Part shown: piece by piece, positions 1-13,000 of the stretch | How positions within the stretch are numbered: the first letter of the stretch is position 1 | Layout of the letters: each line of letters starts with the position of its first letter | Assembly: GCA_905221605.1 (NCBI GenBank) | Contig: CAJNDS010002088.1 | Coordinates: forward strand, 62,001-126,000 | From: Symbiodinium natans | Lineage: Eukaryota > Sar > Dinophyceae > Suessiales > Symbiodiniaceae | Length of the DNA: 64,000 nucleotides | Direction of reading: 5' to 3' | Notes under the pieces: generated by a model | What the model saw: only the letters and a program-made list of their open reading frames with translations | Told to the model about the DNA's origin: nothing | Databases searched by the model: none | Position numbers and translations under genes: made by a program

Positions 1-64
1 GACCCCTATATATGTATACATGTATATATATATATATATGTGTATAGATATGTATATACGTATA

Positions 65-97
<33 letters not shown>

Positions 98-105
98 TAC
101 AGTAT
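1..105. repeat. (TATATG)n microsatellite
   Basis: TATATATG/TATGTA repeats fill the left edge. Confidence 0.95.
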
Positions 106-429
106 GTTCCCTAGTTAAGGTTATTGTTTTTGGGAACCCGAATCCTGATCCCCAAGCCCATGGCCTCATGAGATTTCTTGCCAGGTCTCCCTGCAGCTGC
201 ACCCCTGTATCAGATGCCTGCATTTGGGGCCACTTCGGCCTGAGAGCTACGGAAAAAAAAAGGTTCAGGGTTAAAGGTTTGGGGTTGCGAGCTCGTGCCG
301 GAGGGGGCTGGGATGGGGCTTGGGGTTTGGAGTTGAGGTTCGTGGTTTAGGGTTCAGGGGTTTAGGGGCCTAAACCTTATAAACACTAAACCCTAAACCC
401 TAAACCGGTTCAGGGTTTAGGGCTTCAAG

Positions 430-1790
430 GTTGGGGGGGTCCTTTGGGTGACGGAGATCGCCGTCCCCGACCCTCGCGGCGGGGACGAGGCATTAACAGA
501 CAGGCCGGTGATGCGATGCAGGTAGGTTCGATTCAGGGTTTGGGGGCTGTTGGGGTTTAGGGTTTAGGCTTTAGGGCTTGGGGTTTAGGGGTTTTGGTTT
601 TACGCATATGGGTGTAAAATGGCTTACGTAACGTTTTGGGAGCTCAGCTTTTGCGTCATATTGCAGCAAACCCCAACCTCTATATAAACCCCAAATCCTA
701 CACCCTAGATCCTGAACCCCAGACCGTAAATCCTACACCCTATACCTTACTTTATGTTGCTTCCGGCCTGCCTCTGTCGCCTGCAATGGGCGACGAAGGC
801 ATTATCACTGCGCCCGTGCCCCTGCGCCTGAAACCGAAACCCTGAAACCAAAGGTTGGGTCTAGGGTTGTTTGGGCGGGTTTCGGGTTCATCGGCTTTAT
901 AGGTTTTATAGGTTTTACAGGTTTTATAAGTTTTATAGGCTTTATAGGCTTTAGGCTTTGAGGTTTAGGGAACCCTATCTAACCCTTTAATTATAGGGGG
1001 GACTTATAAAGGGCATACGAGGTCCCGCATTCCCTAAGCCCAAAACCGTATAGGTCAAGGTGTGGCGAGAAGAACTTGAAGTTGAGGGTATCGAGTTCCC
1101 GAAGAGGGGGCAGCCGGGGAGTGACCCTAAACCCTAAACCCTAAACTTTGGCCCTAAACCCTAAACCCTAAACCCTAAACCCTAAACCCTAATCCCTAAA
1201 CCCTAAACCCTAAACCCTAACCCTAAACCCTAAACCCTAAACCCTAAACCCTAAACCCTAAACCCTAAACCCTAAACCCTAAACCCTAAACTCTAAACCT
1301 TGAGAATCTTCGGAAGCCGAACTAAGGCCGGGCTTGACTCTGCAGAAAGAGAGGAGCCTCGGGTTCAGGATTTGGGGTTCGCGGCTTAGGGTTAAGGGTT
1401 AAGGGTTAAGGGTTAAGGGGTAAGGGTTAAGGGTTAAGGGTTTAGGGTTCAGGGTTTAGGGTTTAGGTTTAGGGTTTAACCCTACACCCCAGACCCTAAA
1501 CCGGCCCTTAAGGGCTTGACTTCACACTGTTAAGGGATGGAGTGGTTCAAGGTCGAGGGTGGGCTTCTGTCGTGCTTAATTTGTTTGCTGAAAAGGCCCA
1601 ATTCTCACCCCATCGAGCAAAGCCCACATCCCTAAGCTCTGACCAGTAAGAAAAGAGGGGTTTACTGACCCTAACACCCTAGCGTCTCTTAACCCAGGTT
1701 GATGGTGCTGCTGAGGGTGCCCCCAGTATCCTACACTGCGTTGCCCAGCAAGCGCAGAACAAAACAGGGACCGCTTCTTTAGGGGACTAA
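430..1790 (+). CDS. Candidate 3' exons of an unidentified gene
   Basis: Three islands join in phase: 430-521 (reads GVLWVTEIAVPDPRG, donor CAG|GTAGGT), 1060-1120 (after GTCAAG) and 1698-1790 (after CTCTTAACCCAG; reads VDGAAEGAPSILH and ends in TAA). The first has the clearest donor. The second is open in more than one frame, so its reading rests on phase only. Introns consist of TTTAGGG/CCCTAAA tracts. No family was recognised. If right, the gene starts left of the window. By-eye exon chaining in GC-rich islands is error-prone, as the PRKDC introns show. Confidence 0.28.
1124..1299 (-). repeat. (CCCTAAA)n array
   Basis: About 22 units with one early interruption (ACTTTGGC) and a single 6-bp unit near 1219. 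Confidence 0.96.
1385..1442 (+). repeat. (TTAAGGG)n variant array
   Basis: Seven units with one TAAGGGG. Confidence 0.88.
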
Positions 1791-4487
1791 GTAGGTTTAG
1801 GGTTCAGGGTTTAGGGTCGCTACCCTGGTCTCATAACTCATGACGGAACCTAACCCCGAAAAACGGCAACGAGGGAACTACCGGGCATCCTGCAAGGAAG
1901 GGCCCCCCCTTTACAATACCAGCCTTTGTTGAACCTCAGTTCGCATACTTACACCCCACATAGAACCATGGTTTAGGGTTTAGGGTTTAGGGTTCAGGGT
2001 TTAGGGCCCATATAACTCTACTTGTAACTAGGGGGGCCCCCTCCTTGGACTATGGAAGGTGATGGCGAGGTCCGGATATCGGCTTCGACTCAAATCTCCG
2101 GAGCCTCAAAAGAGAACGGTCAGGGCGCTAGGTGTGTCAGGGATCTGGGGCTTAGGATGAAGAGGCTGAGGGATCTGGGGCTCAGGACCCCACGGGTTTA
2201 GGGTTTAGGGTTTAGGGTTTAGGGTTTAGGGTTTAGGTTTGGCTTTTTGGGTTCGAGAGAGTTAGGAGTGAGGGCGTGAAGGTTTTAGGGTGAGCCCTCT
2301 CAGAATGCAGGGGGGGGGGGAGGGTTCAAAGGGTGTGGATTATCCCGTGGCCGTCGTAGTTAAGTAAGTACCAAGAACAACTAATTATAAGGCACCCAAG
2401 CAGGGGATCACAACTGGGGCAATCCTGCTCAAGATCTACTCACTTAGTCCTCTGAGCCACGGATCGTCCGTGGCTTTGTGAATGCTGCGGCTACCACCAC
2501 GACCACCAAAGACGCCAGCCTTCCCGCAACTCTAAACCCCAAGCCCTAAAACCTAAAACACGCAAATCTTGAAGCCATATCTCCTAAGACCTGCAGCTCT
2601 GAACGTGAAAGCCCAAAATGGAATCTTGAAACCCTGAACCTCCAAGCTTACAACAAAGAATTATACGCACATCCTCTGAAACCCTAGACCCCCAAGCCCT
2701 GAACCCTCAACAACCCTAAACCCTAAACTCTAAACCCCAGACCCTAAAACCCTAAACCCTAAACCCTAGCCCTACAGCCCTAAACCCCAAACCCCAAATA
2801 CCACAAGGGCAACAACACCATAAACTCATAGCGAAGGCCTGAGGCTGCGGCCCAGCCCTCCCATGCACGACCAAGGATGTTAGGATCTGTCCTGGGGTTG
2901 GGGGTTTAGGGTTTAGGGTTTAGGGTTTAGGGTTTAGGGTTTTGGGTTTGGGGTTTAGGGTTTAGGGTTTAGGGTTTGGGTCTCGCATAGCGTGCCTTGA
3001 GGCATCAGAAAGCGGCATGGTCATCAACCCTATGCTACTGAAACCCTAAGCCCTAAACCCTGCACAGTTTAAAGTAGAGGGGCCCAAAACCCCAAAACCC
3101 TTTTCGGGTTGAGTCTTACGCCACCCACCCGCTAGATCGCCCCTACCCGGAAGTTGAACTATTTTGTCATCGTATTGGGTTTAGGGTGTAGGGGGAGTTC
3201 CACTGGGGGGTAACAAAGGATTCAATACCCCCCCTAGACCCATTTCTTCCGACTCTTATACCTTGAACTTACTTAACCTTACTAGACCTTGAACCCCGAA
3301 GCCCTATGCAACCCTCTGGACCCGGAAGCTCTAAACCAAACCCTCAACCCTCTGCCCCTAGGCCCGCAAGCGCCCACCCCAACCCTTCGTTAGAGCGGAG
3401 GTGGTTAAGGACTTAACTTAGGATCGGGGTTAGGGTTTAGGACGAGGACACCCAGAAGGTAAAGAATTTTGGGTTCGAGCTCAAAGGTTGATCAGAAGCA
3501 GCACTGGAAGGACCCGGGTCCTTGCAGTTTGGGGCTCCGGGAGTGGGTTTAAGGTTTCTAAGGTTTCTAAGGGTTTAGGTTTCAGGCTTTAGGGCTTAGG
3601 GCTAGGGTTTAGGGTTTAGGGTTTAGGTTTTAGGGTTTAGGGTTTAGGGTTTCGGGTTTCGGGTTTGGGGTTTAGGGTTGCGGGCTTCCGGCGCCGCTTT
3701 CGCTCCCCAGAAGCGCCCCGTTGCCCTTGGCGCCCGCACGCTTGGAGGATGAGACAGTCAGCCTCAGAACAGCGCAGGCTTTTGGTCTAGGGGTCAACCC
3801 TAAACCCTGACCCCTAAACCCCTAAACCCCTAAGCCCCTAAATTCCTAAACCCCTAAATTCCTAAACCCCGAAACCCCTAAATTCCTAAACCCCTAAACC
3901 CCGAAACCCCTAAACCCCTAAACCGTTAAACCCTGAACCCTATAAACCCCAAACGTTGACACACCAAAACCACATCGTGACAGCAAAGACCCGGAGACTG
4001 AGGCGCCCTGAACATGTCTGGCAAGGGGTCGAATTTTTCAGTTTGAGAAGCACATGAGCACATGTCCGCCACCCAAAGAGCCCTGAAAGGCCCTGAAGGC
4101 TCGTAAAGGCTCTAGCTCACAACACATAAGCTTTTGGAAACTTCTGACAATCTTGTGGAATGCACCGGGGCCGAAGGCGTGCCCCTCAGCAGGTCCCCAA
4201 CGCAAAGCCTACCCACAGAAACCGAAGCACTTTGGCTCTGGGCCTGGAGACGCTACATGAGGAAAACCCTTCGGCCTAGAATGCCCCCAAGAAGCAAAAC
4301 AAGTGGCCCAAGTGTCCCAAGTGTGTCAAGGGTCTAAAGCACCCCAAGCCCTAAGCCCTAAGCCCTAAGCCCTAAGCCCTAAGCCCCAAGCCCTAACCCC
4401 TAAGCCCTAAGCCCTAAGCCCCAAGCCCTAAACCCTAAGCCGTCCCAAGTGGCACAGAAGTCCCAAGTATTCAAGTGTCTAGGTTGC

Positions 4488-4600
4488 CCAGTAACCTAGG
4501 ATGAAAAAGGGCGCCCTTTTTTGCTTAAAGAGGTTTACAAGGGAACCTAAACCTACCAAAAAGGGAATAAGGGTACTACTGGGCACCCTAGGTGTCCCAA
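4488..4600. mobile_element. Short inverted-repeat element family B
   Basis: Begins TTGCCCAGTAACCTAGGAT and ends TACTGGGCACCCTAGG, with interior GGCGCCCTTTTTTGC and complementary CCAAAAAGGGAATAAGGG. Other copies, mostly partial: about 6378-6495, 12181-12310, 12880-12955, 19583-19690, 22440-22572, 23139-23243, 24625-24780, 40185-40275, 48052-48180, 50828-50945, 57889-57962, 63880-63950. Confidence 0.75.
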
Positions 4601-4656
4601 ATAGTTATATGCCTGTCTCCTGAACGAGCCTGAATGTTGGACATGTTGGGAGTGGA

Positions 4657-4848
4657 ATGGGTTTAGGGTTTAGGGTTTAGGGTTTAGGGTTTAGGGTTTA
4701 GGGTTTAGGGTTTAGGGTTTAGGGTTTAGGGTTTAGGGTTTAGGGTTTAGGTGTTAGGGTTTAGGTTTTAGGGTTTAGGGTTTAGGGTTTAGGGTTTAGG
4801 GTTTAGGGTTTAGGGTTTAGGGTTTAGGGTTTAGGGTTTAGGGTTTAC
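4657..4848 (+). repeat. (TTTAGGG)n array, about 190 bp
   Basis: About 27 units, pure except for two short irregularities near 4750. Longest single tract in the window. Confidence 0.97.
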
Positions 4849-5259
4849 GGGCTTTGGCTTGGTTTGGGCTGGCTCCGGCGTGGCTCGCTGTGGGTAGTGT
4901 CTGGGTGGCCTTGGTCTTCGCGCTACTATGAGCAGCCGACCATGCTACAACCCTAAGCTACTCTATAAGTCTATAACCCTAATGCCCCAAACCCCAAACC
5001 CCAAACCCAAAACCCCAAACCCAAACCCTAAACCCTAAACCCTAAACCCTAAACCCTAAACCCTAAACCCTACACTCGCGACAGGGACTTGTCCTGGCCT
5101 GTTCAGCTGGCGACAGCGGCTCCGGCCGGTATGCCTCCGGAGGCCACAGAGGCCCAAGTTCAGGGCTTAGGGTTTAGGGTTTAGGGTTTAGGGTTTAGGG
5201 TTTAGGGTTTAGGGTTTAGGGTTTAGGGTTTAGGGTTTAGGGTTTAGGGTTTAGGGTTT

Positions 5260-6300
5260 AATGGTGGATGCTGATTGGTATTAGTGTCAACCCCCCCCCC
5301 CCTCCCTCCCCTCTCCACGATTTTATAAGTGCGGAGTTTATATGAATGCAGCTCGGACCCATGCGATTTTCACAGTGATGAGTTTATATGACTTCAAACG
5401 GGAAGCCCCGCGGAAATTTCGCATCGCCCGACACAATTCCGGGGCCTCGTCAAATTGATCCCACCCAATAATTTCCGTTGTTACAATTCCGGGGGACGGC
5501 GATAATCAGGGTACAACATTAAAGTTTAGGGGCTTTAGGGTTTAAATGGCTGCAGCTTTTGGGTGTTTAGTTCAGGGTATGCGGACTAGGGCTTGTGATG
5601 CGGGTTGTGGTGTTTAGTCGGGTTTGGGGTCGAGCGCTTTCCAAGGAAACCCTCCTTGTAGGTGTTCCAGGCACCCTGTGCCCAAAAAGCTCGACTGGAC
5701 TCACCCATTCGTTGAAAGCCTAAGCCCCAGAACCTGCACCCCACTAGCCTTACTAATCGGAGGATTCAGGGTTTAGGGTTTAGGGTTTAGGGTTTAGGGT
5801 TTAGGGTTTAGGGTTTAGGGTTTAGGGTTTAGGGTTTAGGGTTTAGGGGCCACCGAGAGTGGGCAGAGTTTACTTCGAGGATCAAGGAGCCTTCGCAAGT
5901 GGTCATTACGTAGGGCTAACCTGATGGGACCTTTTCGACTCAGGGGGCTGAAATACCCTAGGCCCAAAAAAAGGCTAACCTCTTATAGTTTAGGGTTTAG
6001 GGTTTAGGGTTTAGGGTTTAGGGTTTAGGGGCAAAGTTCAGGGTTTAGGGTTTAGGGTTTAGGGTTTAGGGTTTAGGGTTTAGGGCAATATAGCAGGATC
6101 CTATGCAAACAAAACGGTTACAGGTTACTTAGCCAGTTCTAAGTTGGGGCCTTAAAATTCTACTTTGTACCTACTTACTAGGTCCCCTGATGCTCCAAGT
6201 AACATGGAATTCAGGAAAGGGGTTCCTTACATTTTAACTTTTTAACTTTGAGGGACGATATCGGGAATCTGATTCTACAGCCCCAAGCCAAAAAGTCAAA
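5260..6300. other. Intron-like or intergenic DNA
   Basis: Contains a C-run, a doubled GAGTTTATATGA motif (5333, 5388), doubled ACAATTCCGGGG (5432, 5484), and two TTTAGGG arrays. No exon candidate with two good splice signals. Confidence 0.45.
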
Positions 6301-6509
6301 CCCCTTTTTCGCCCATTGAGGGGCTATATAGGGCACTACCCTAAACCCTAAACCCTAAACAATTCTATACAGGGAACCTATTCTAGACCCAAAAGTAACC
6401 TAGGAATAAGAAGGGTGCTCTGATTTGGTTTAAAGGGGCCTCTAAAGGCGCCCTAAACCCAGAATCGGGGATAAGGCCCTACTCTGGGACCCTAGACCCT
6501 AAACCCTAA

Positions 6510-6600
6510 ACCCTAAACCCCTAAAACCCTAAAACCCTAAAACCCTAAAACCCTAAAACCCTAAACCCTAAACCCTAAAACCCCAAAACCCTAAAACCCA
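6510..6600 (-). repeat. (CCCTAAAA)n variant array
   Basis: Eight-base units, identical to the Chlamydomonas telomere unit TTTTAGGG read on the other strand, beside normal CCCTAAA. Confidence 0.9.
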
Positions 6601-7041
6601 GAAAGTCAGGCTGCCTTCCTCCGCGCATCGTCCTCGGAAAGGCCAATGCAAGCTCTCAACGCTGAGGGTGTTGAGCCCCAAACCCTAAACCCTAGACCCT
6701 GAACACTAAACCCCTAGTCTAAACTTCTAAACCTCTAAACCCCTAAACCCTCAACCCTAAATCCTTAAACCCCTAAGACCCCTGAACCCCTGAACCCCTA
6801 TAACCCCAAACCCTCCGGGCTGATGTGGGTTTCGGGGGGGGGGGGGGGGGTTAGGAGCCCTAACCCTTGAACCCTAAACCCCAAAAACCAGAAACCCCTG
6901 AACCCTAAACCCTCCGGGCTTATATGGGTTTAGGGGGGGCTAGGGCTGAGGGAGCTCTAACCCTGAACTAAATCCTAACCCCGAAACCTGCGGGCTTTGT
7001 ATGGGTGTAGGGGGGTTAGGGCTTATGGAGTCAGGGCGCAG

Positions 7042-10000
7042 CCTGCGGAAAATTCGCCTCTCGGTCTGGGTTTCCGAATTCGCGATGGCGCTGTTGGGAG
7101 TTAAACCCTAAACCCTAAACCCTAAACCCTAAACCCTAAACCCTAAACCCTAAACCCTAAACCCTAAACCCTAAACCCTAAACCCTAAACCCTAAACCCT
7201 AAACCCCCCCGAATTCCACCCTGGAGCCCTCTGGGGGCCCGAACGTGGAGCCCGGCCACCATGGCTTCCAGTGGCTTGTCAGGCCTCCTGCAGTGCGACA
7301 GAGGTACCCTAAGATTCCGTGATGTTTGGTTGGGGTTTAGGGTTTAGGGTTTAGGGTTTGGGGTTTGGGGTTTGGGGTTTGGGGTTTGGGGTTTGGGGTT
7401 TGGGGTTTGGGGTTTGGGGTTTGGGGTTTGGGGTTTAGGGTTTAGGGTTTGGGGTTTGGGGTTTGGGGTTTGGGGTTTGGGGTTTGGGGTTTAGGGTTTA
7501 GGGTTTCGGGTTTCGGGTCAAGGGCTTCACAAGTTCGTATGCAATGCAGGATAAGGGGTACCACTGGGTGCATGAGCGTCAGTGGGTTCAAGGCAAGGTG
7601 TGGGGTCTGTGCCCAGAGCTTGCCAGGTTGCAACACCCTAAACCCTAACCCCGAAACCCTAAACCCTAAATCCGAAACCCTAAACGGTAAACCCTAAACC
7701 CTAAATCCTAAACTTGAACCCCAAATAACACCCAAGGCCCTAATCCCTTGCTTGACGTTCGTTATGGGCCCTCCCTGCAGCAACCACTCTTTGCCAGGAA
7801 GAACCCTCAAGCACGACCAATTGTGGCCTTCTTTGGGGGAGCGATTTGCTAGGGTGGGGGTTAAGCGTTTAGGGTTTTGGGCTTGGGGTTTACTTGGGAG
7901 GTCATGGTCCTTACTAACGCAGTTGTGTCTGCACCTTATAACCCACTTACAAGCCCCTTAAGTGTCCTAACATGGCTATGATTGGGTCATGAGTCATAAG
8001 TACAGTTATCATTGGGTTAGTAAGTACGATGAAGATCCACGTGGGTCCTAGCGGCTAGGTCCTCGCGTTGCCGAAAACAATGGCCCTGCCTTGCCATCTC
8101 CTTGACCCACGGCGTCCTGTGACGACTAAAGTTCTGAAGGAGGGTTGAATTTAGGGGGTTTTGGGTTGAACCCTAACCCTAAAGCCTAAACCCAAAACCC
8201 AAATCCCTGAACCCTAAGGGCCTAGGGAACCACAGGCCGCAATATAGTTAGTGTCCCTAAACCCTAGACCCTAAAACCCCTCGAAGCCTTGAAACTCTAA
8301 AGCCATCGCAAGCTTGCATCCGCCCTGAAAGGGGCTTAAGCAGGAATTCTCAAAACGCAAAACCCGAAGCCTGAAACCCCACCCTGATCCCTGCCCTGAG
8401 CCCTAAACCCTATAACGGTCCTGCAATTGCGTGCACCCCCCCCTCCCCCCCCCTCCCCTCCCCCTCCCCCCCCCCGGGGGCCAAATCGTTGCTATTGTGA
8501 TGAAGATCGACATCAACATTGCGAGACGCACGACTTTGGGGGGCCAACATATTTCAACATATGCTGAAGCGGGGCATGTCCGCGATCTTGCAGGCTTCAC
8601 GGCACAAGTAAGTTATTGCAGCGTTTTCTGGTCATCTTGTTACATGAATATCTTGTGTTGTGAGTACATTACTATACCTGGGTCACTGGGTGGCCACGGA
8701 CCAAAAAGGCAGCCCTCTTCTTCTGTTTCGAAGGATGGCTATGTTGGATTGAGGTCGAGCTCATCTTTTTGTCAGGCGCTGCACCCTGTCTTCATGACTC
8801 AAAACCCTAGACCCTCAACTTTTGGCCCTAATAACCCTAAACTTGGCCCTAAACCCTAAACCCTGAACCCTAAACCCTAAACTAGGGGTTAGACGAATAG
8901 TTCTCCAAGATCCTGGGCGTCCCCACAGGTTATCCATCAGCTCTTCCTTGAGGATCACCGCGGGGTGGAGGCCCTAGCCGAGGCCAAGGTCTGTCTTAGG
9001 AAGCCCTGCGGGTTTAGGGTTTAGGGTTTAGGGCTTAGGGTTTAGGGTTTAGGGGTAGTTGCATGGTCCCTTCACATGGGCCCTTCACAGGGGAACCCCC
9101 TTATCAGAACTGGACCATGCAACTACCCTAAGAGTCTGAAACTTTAGTGCCTCAAGGCTTGGGGATTTGAGGGTCTTTGGGTTTTTGGGGTTTAGGGTTT
9201 AGGGTTTACAACAACGCTGACCTTCAACCCTAAACCCTAAACCCTAAACCCTGGACCCCACACCCTGGGGAGCGACTTCGTAAGTAGGGTTAGCAAGGTG
9301 GGTGATGGGGATAAGAGCGTTTCTAGGGGATACTAAGTATACTGACTAAGTCAAAAGACTTTCCAAATAAACAAAAAAACCATAAAGCCAGATGGCCTGC
9401 GACCGTTTTGACAACTCTTCGACGCCCAACCGGCTGCACACCTAAACCCTAAACCCGAAACCCCACGAAAGCCTGAGGAGGGGGTTACATGCAAAATTCT
9501 ATATTATATATATATAATATTAATAATGATGAGTACAGAATCCTCATACCTGCAAATCTATACATCTATGAACTGAAAAATAGGGACAAACCCTAAACCC
9601 TAAACCCTGAACTCCTTTCTTCCCCAAGCAAACAAAAGAGGCCCATCCAGAACTCCGCCGCCACGGAGTAGAAGCGGCCTCCAGACGCTGCTTCCTCAGA
9701 TTCGGGGAAAGATCCCTGCAAGACTTAGGATTTACTGTTTAGGGTTTAGGGTTAGGCCATTGGCGTAAGGTTTAGTAGGGTTTAGGGCTACAAGACTTTA
9801 CGAACTCGAGAAACCCTGTAAACCCTAAACTCTAAACTTGAAAGCCTACGTTTCAGGTTCAGGGCTTAGGGTTTAGGGTGACAATACTGAACACCAGCTT
9901 GGGCAGGGGGGGGCGGGGGGACGCGCCGATAGGAGCCGCCTTTGCAGCAGCCTAAACCCAAAGCCTAGAACCTCAACTCATAGCCCCAGGACCTAAACGC

Positions 10001-13000
10001 TAAACACTCAACCCTGAACCCTAAACCCTAAACCCTAAACCCTGAACCCTGTTATGAACCCTAAGATCCCTGAAGCCCTGAAAGCCTGAAACCCTGAGAT
10101 CCTAAAACCTTAAGACCCTAAATCACTAAAACCCTGAAACCCTAAAATCCTAACACCCTAAACAGTAAAACCCTTAAAACCCTAAAGCCCCAAGACACCC
10201 CAAAACCCTAAAACCCTCAAACCCTAATACTCCAAAACCCTAAACCCTCAAACCCTAGACACTGAACCCTAAAACCTACACCCTAAACCCTAAGCCCTAC
10301 GCACACTCAGTCTGCCAAGCTTCAGAAACTTCAGGCGCCGTTTCGGCACAAACTCGAGGTCTGTTCCCCCGCGCCTCCGCGACCTGGTCCCGAAAAAGGG
10401 TGGGTTTAGGGTTTGGGGTTTGGGGTTTAGGGTTTTAGGGTTTGGGGTTTGGGGATTAGGGTTTAGGGTATGGGGTTTGGGGCTTGGGGTTTAGGGTTTA
10501 GGGTATAGGGTTTTAAGCTTCAGGCGTTTGGGGATTCAGGGATTCAGGGATTCACTGTGATGTGTTTTTATGGTTCAGGGGCAACCTTCGTGTTCTTCAA
10601 GCTGAGGGTTAAGGGCTTGGGGTTAGGGGATTGACCCAAGAAGTTGAGAACATGCCGCATGCTCTTAAGCCCTATAAGCCTTAAGGCGCACGTCAGGAGG
10701 CGAACCCTCTCTATGCTAACTAGACTTGAGAGCCTTCTAAACTAGTCTCCGGGCGTGCTTCAGAATGGGCGAAAACATCCTAAACCCTAAGCCCTAAAAC
10801 AATAAACCCTAAACCCTCAGCCCTAAACCCTAAACCCTAACCCGTGAAGCCCTCGCAGAAGGGTTTAGGGTTTACAGGGTAGAGGGTTTAGGGTTTAGTG
10901 TAGAGGGTTTAGGGTTTAGCGTTTGGGGGGGATGCAAAGATTCCGGTGTCTTTCTGCATCTGCATCCCCCACAACTTCTTCATACGGTCGCTGAAACCAA
11001 TCGCAGCCGAGACCACTGGGGGACCGTCTGTGCCAACACAAGCTGAGTTCCGGGGTAAAGTGTTTACAGCAAGGTTCATAGGGGCGAAGGGTTTAGGGTT
11101 TAGGGTTTAGGGTTTAGGGTTTAGGGTTTAGGGTTTAGGGTTGAATTCTACCTTGGACTCTTAAGCTTCTACCCTTGGGTTTTGGGGACCCTTGTTACAG
11201 ATCCCTATGCTGGCCTCTATAAGGGCCATGTTCGGTTGATGTTTAGGGCATGGGGTTTAGGGTTTAGGGTTTAGGGTTTAGGGTTTAGGGTTACCCTAAA
11301 CCCTAAACCCTAAACCCTAAACCCTTGAGGGGTACAACCTTAGGGCTACGAGCCTTCATCCCTCGAGTGGTCGGGCGTTGCTTCCATGCAGGCCCTAATC
11401 GGGTCTGCTGATTCCTTCGGCTCCTTCGGATGTGCAAGAGGCTGACAAGGAGGACTTAACCCTAAACCCTAAACCCTAAACCCTAAACCCTAAACCCTAA
11501 ACCCTAAACCCTAAACCCTAAAGTAGAGGAAGGACCTAAACACCGGCTCTTCAGAAACAGTGGGGAACATTTAGGGCTTCGGGTTGAGGATTTGCTGCCC
11601 CGAACCCTCTCTCATACACTCCTAATCTAGTCCTTCTCAGGTTCACCCCTTTCTACAGCCTCGCACCAGTCATTGTGCGTGACTCTGCTCGCACTTCTGC
11701 CAGCCTGATGTCCCAGCAAGCAGCTCGGTGCAGGCGACAGCGCCGGACTTTTTACGCCCTAAGCCCTAAACCTAAACCATAAACCCTAAACCCTAAACTC
11801 CCAGAGACCCCCACATCCTTAAAGCCCTAGAACAGACAGGGTCCTTAAAGGAGGGGGTGCAAGGGGGGGTATGTAACCCAGGGTTCCCTACGAATGCTCC
11901 CCACTAGTCCCTATGAGGCTAGGTTTCCTAGCTGCCTACCCCCCATGAACCCTAAACCCTAGACCCCAGGGGTTGAGGGTTTAGCGTTGTTTAGGGGTTT
12001 AGGTGTTTTAGGGTTTAGGGTTTAGGGGTTTAGGGGTTTAGGGGTTTAGGGGTTTAGGGGTTTAGGGGCTAAACTCTAAACCCTAAACGCTCCATTTAGG
12101 ACCCCATAAGAAACCAACTGCCGAACTCCAAATTTTAGACCTTTCTCTACAAGCTTGCAGCTTCCTGACAGAAGAACTAAGTACAGCACCCTATTCTTAG
12201 TCGCTCAGAAACCATTTTAAAATAATGGTGCCCTTTTTGGGTTGGTTACTTTATGAGGGAACCCAGAACCAAAAAAACCAAAATGTAACACTGGCCTACC
12301 AAGTTTCTTCCTCAAGAGCAACCTTCAAAAAGGGATGGATGAGCAGGTTTAGGGCTCAGGGAACCTAAATCCCAACTTTGCTGCCCAGAACCGCAGAGTT
12401 TGGGCCGCGCGAGCCCGAAACAAATCTCCCACCTGAAGCCCAGGTGTTGGCCTGGGGTTTAGGGTTTAGGGTTTAGGGTTTAGGGTTTAGGGTTTAGGGT
12501 TTAGGGTTTAGGGTTTAGGGTTTAGGGTTTAGGGTTTAGGGGTCTAGGGGTTGGTCACTCTCATCTCGAGTTGGACATCAGCTGCTGCATCCCACACCCG
12601 AGTGCGCGAGCTTCTCCTACAACTGCGACGAGCAAGCCGATATAAACAAAGGTCCAAGTCAACCCGCCAGGAGAGCTTGGGGTTTAGTGGCCATGATGTA
12701 GTTTAGGGTTTAGGGTTTTTGGTTTGGGGTTTAGGGATAAGTTTAGGGAGCAAGTCTTTCCAATTTCAAATCCGAGCTCCTGAGCCCTGCGCCCGAAACA
12801 ACCCCCGCAAGACTCCAAGCCTAGATCGCAAAGCCCAAAACTCTAAACCCAAGAGTGACCGAGGAAACAACCGGGTGCCCGATTTGGTTCAAGAGGGGTT
12901 GTAAGGAAACCTGTACCCTAAAAAAGGAGCAAAGGGCCTACTCTGGGTCCTAGTAGCCCTAAACCCTAAACCCTAAACCCTAAGCCCTAAACCCTAAACC

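Noticed and set aside
7227-7303. ATG in a GCCACCATGG context at 7261 as a translation start.
   Set aside because: No promoter or transcript evidence; the island fits better as an internal exon in another frame.
10311-10399. Alternative readings of this island as different exons.
   Set aside because: All three plus frames are open and protein-like; only phase favours the one I used, so the others are noted but not annotated.
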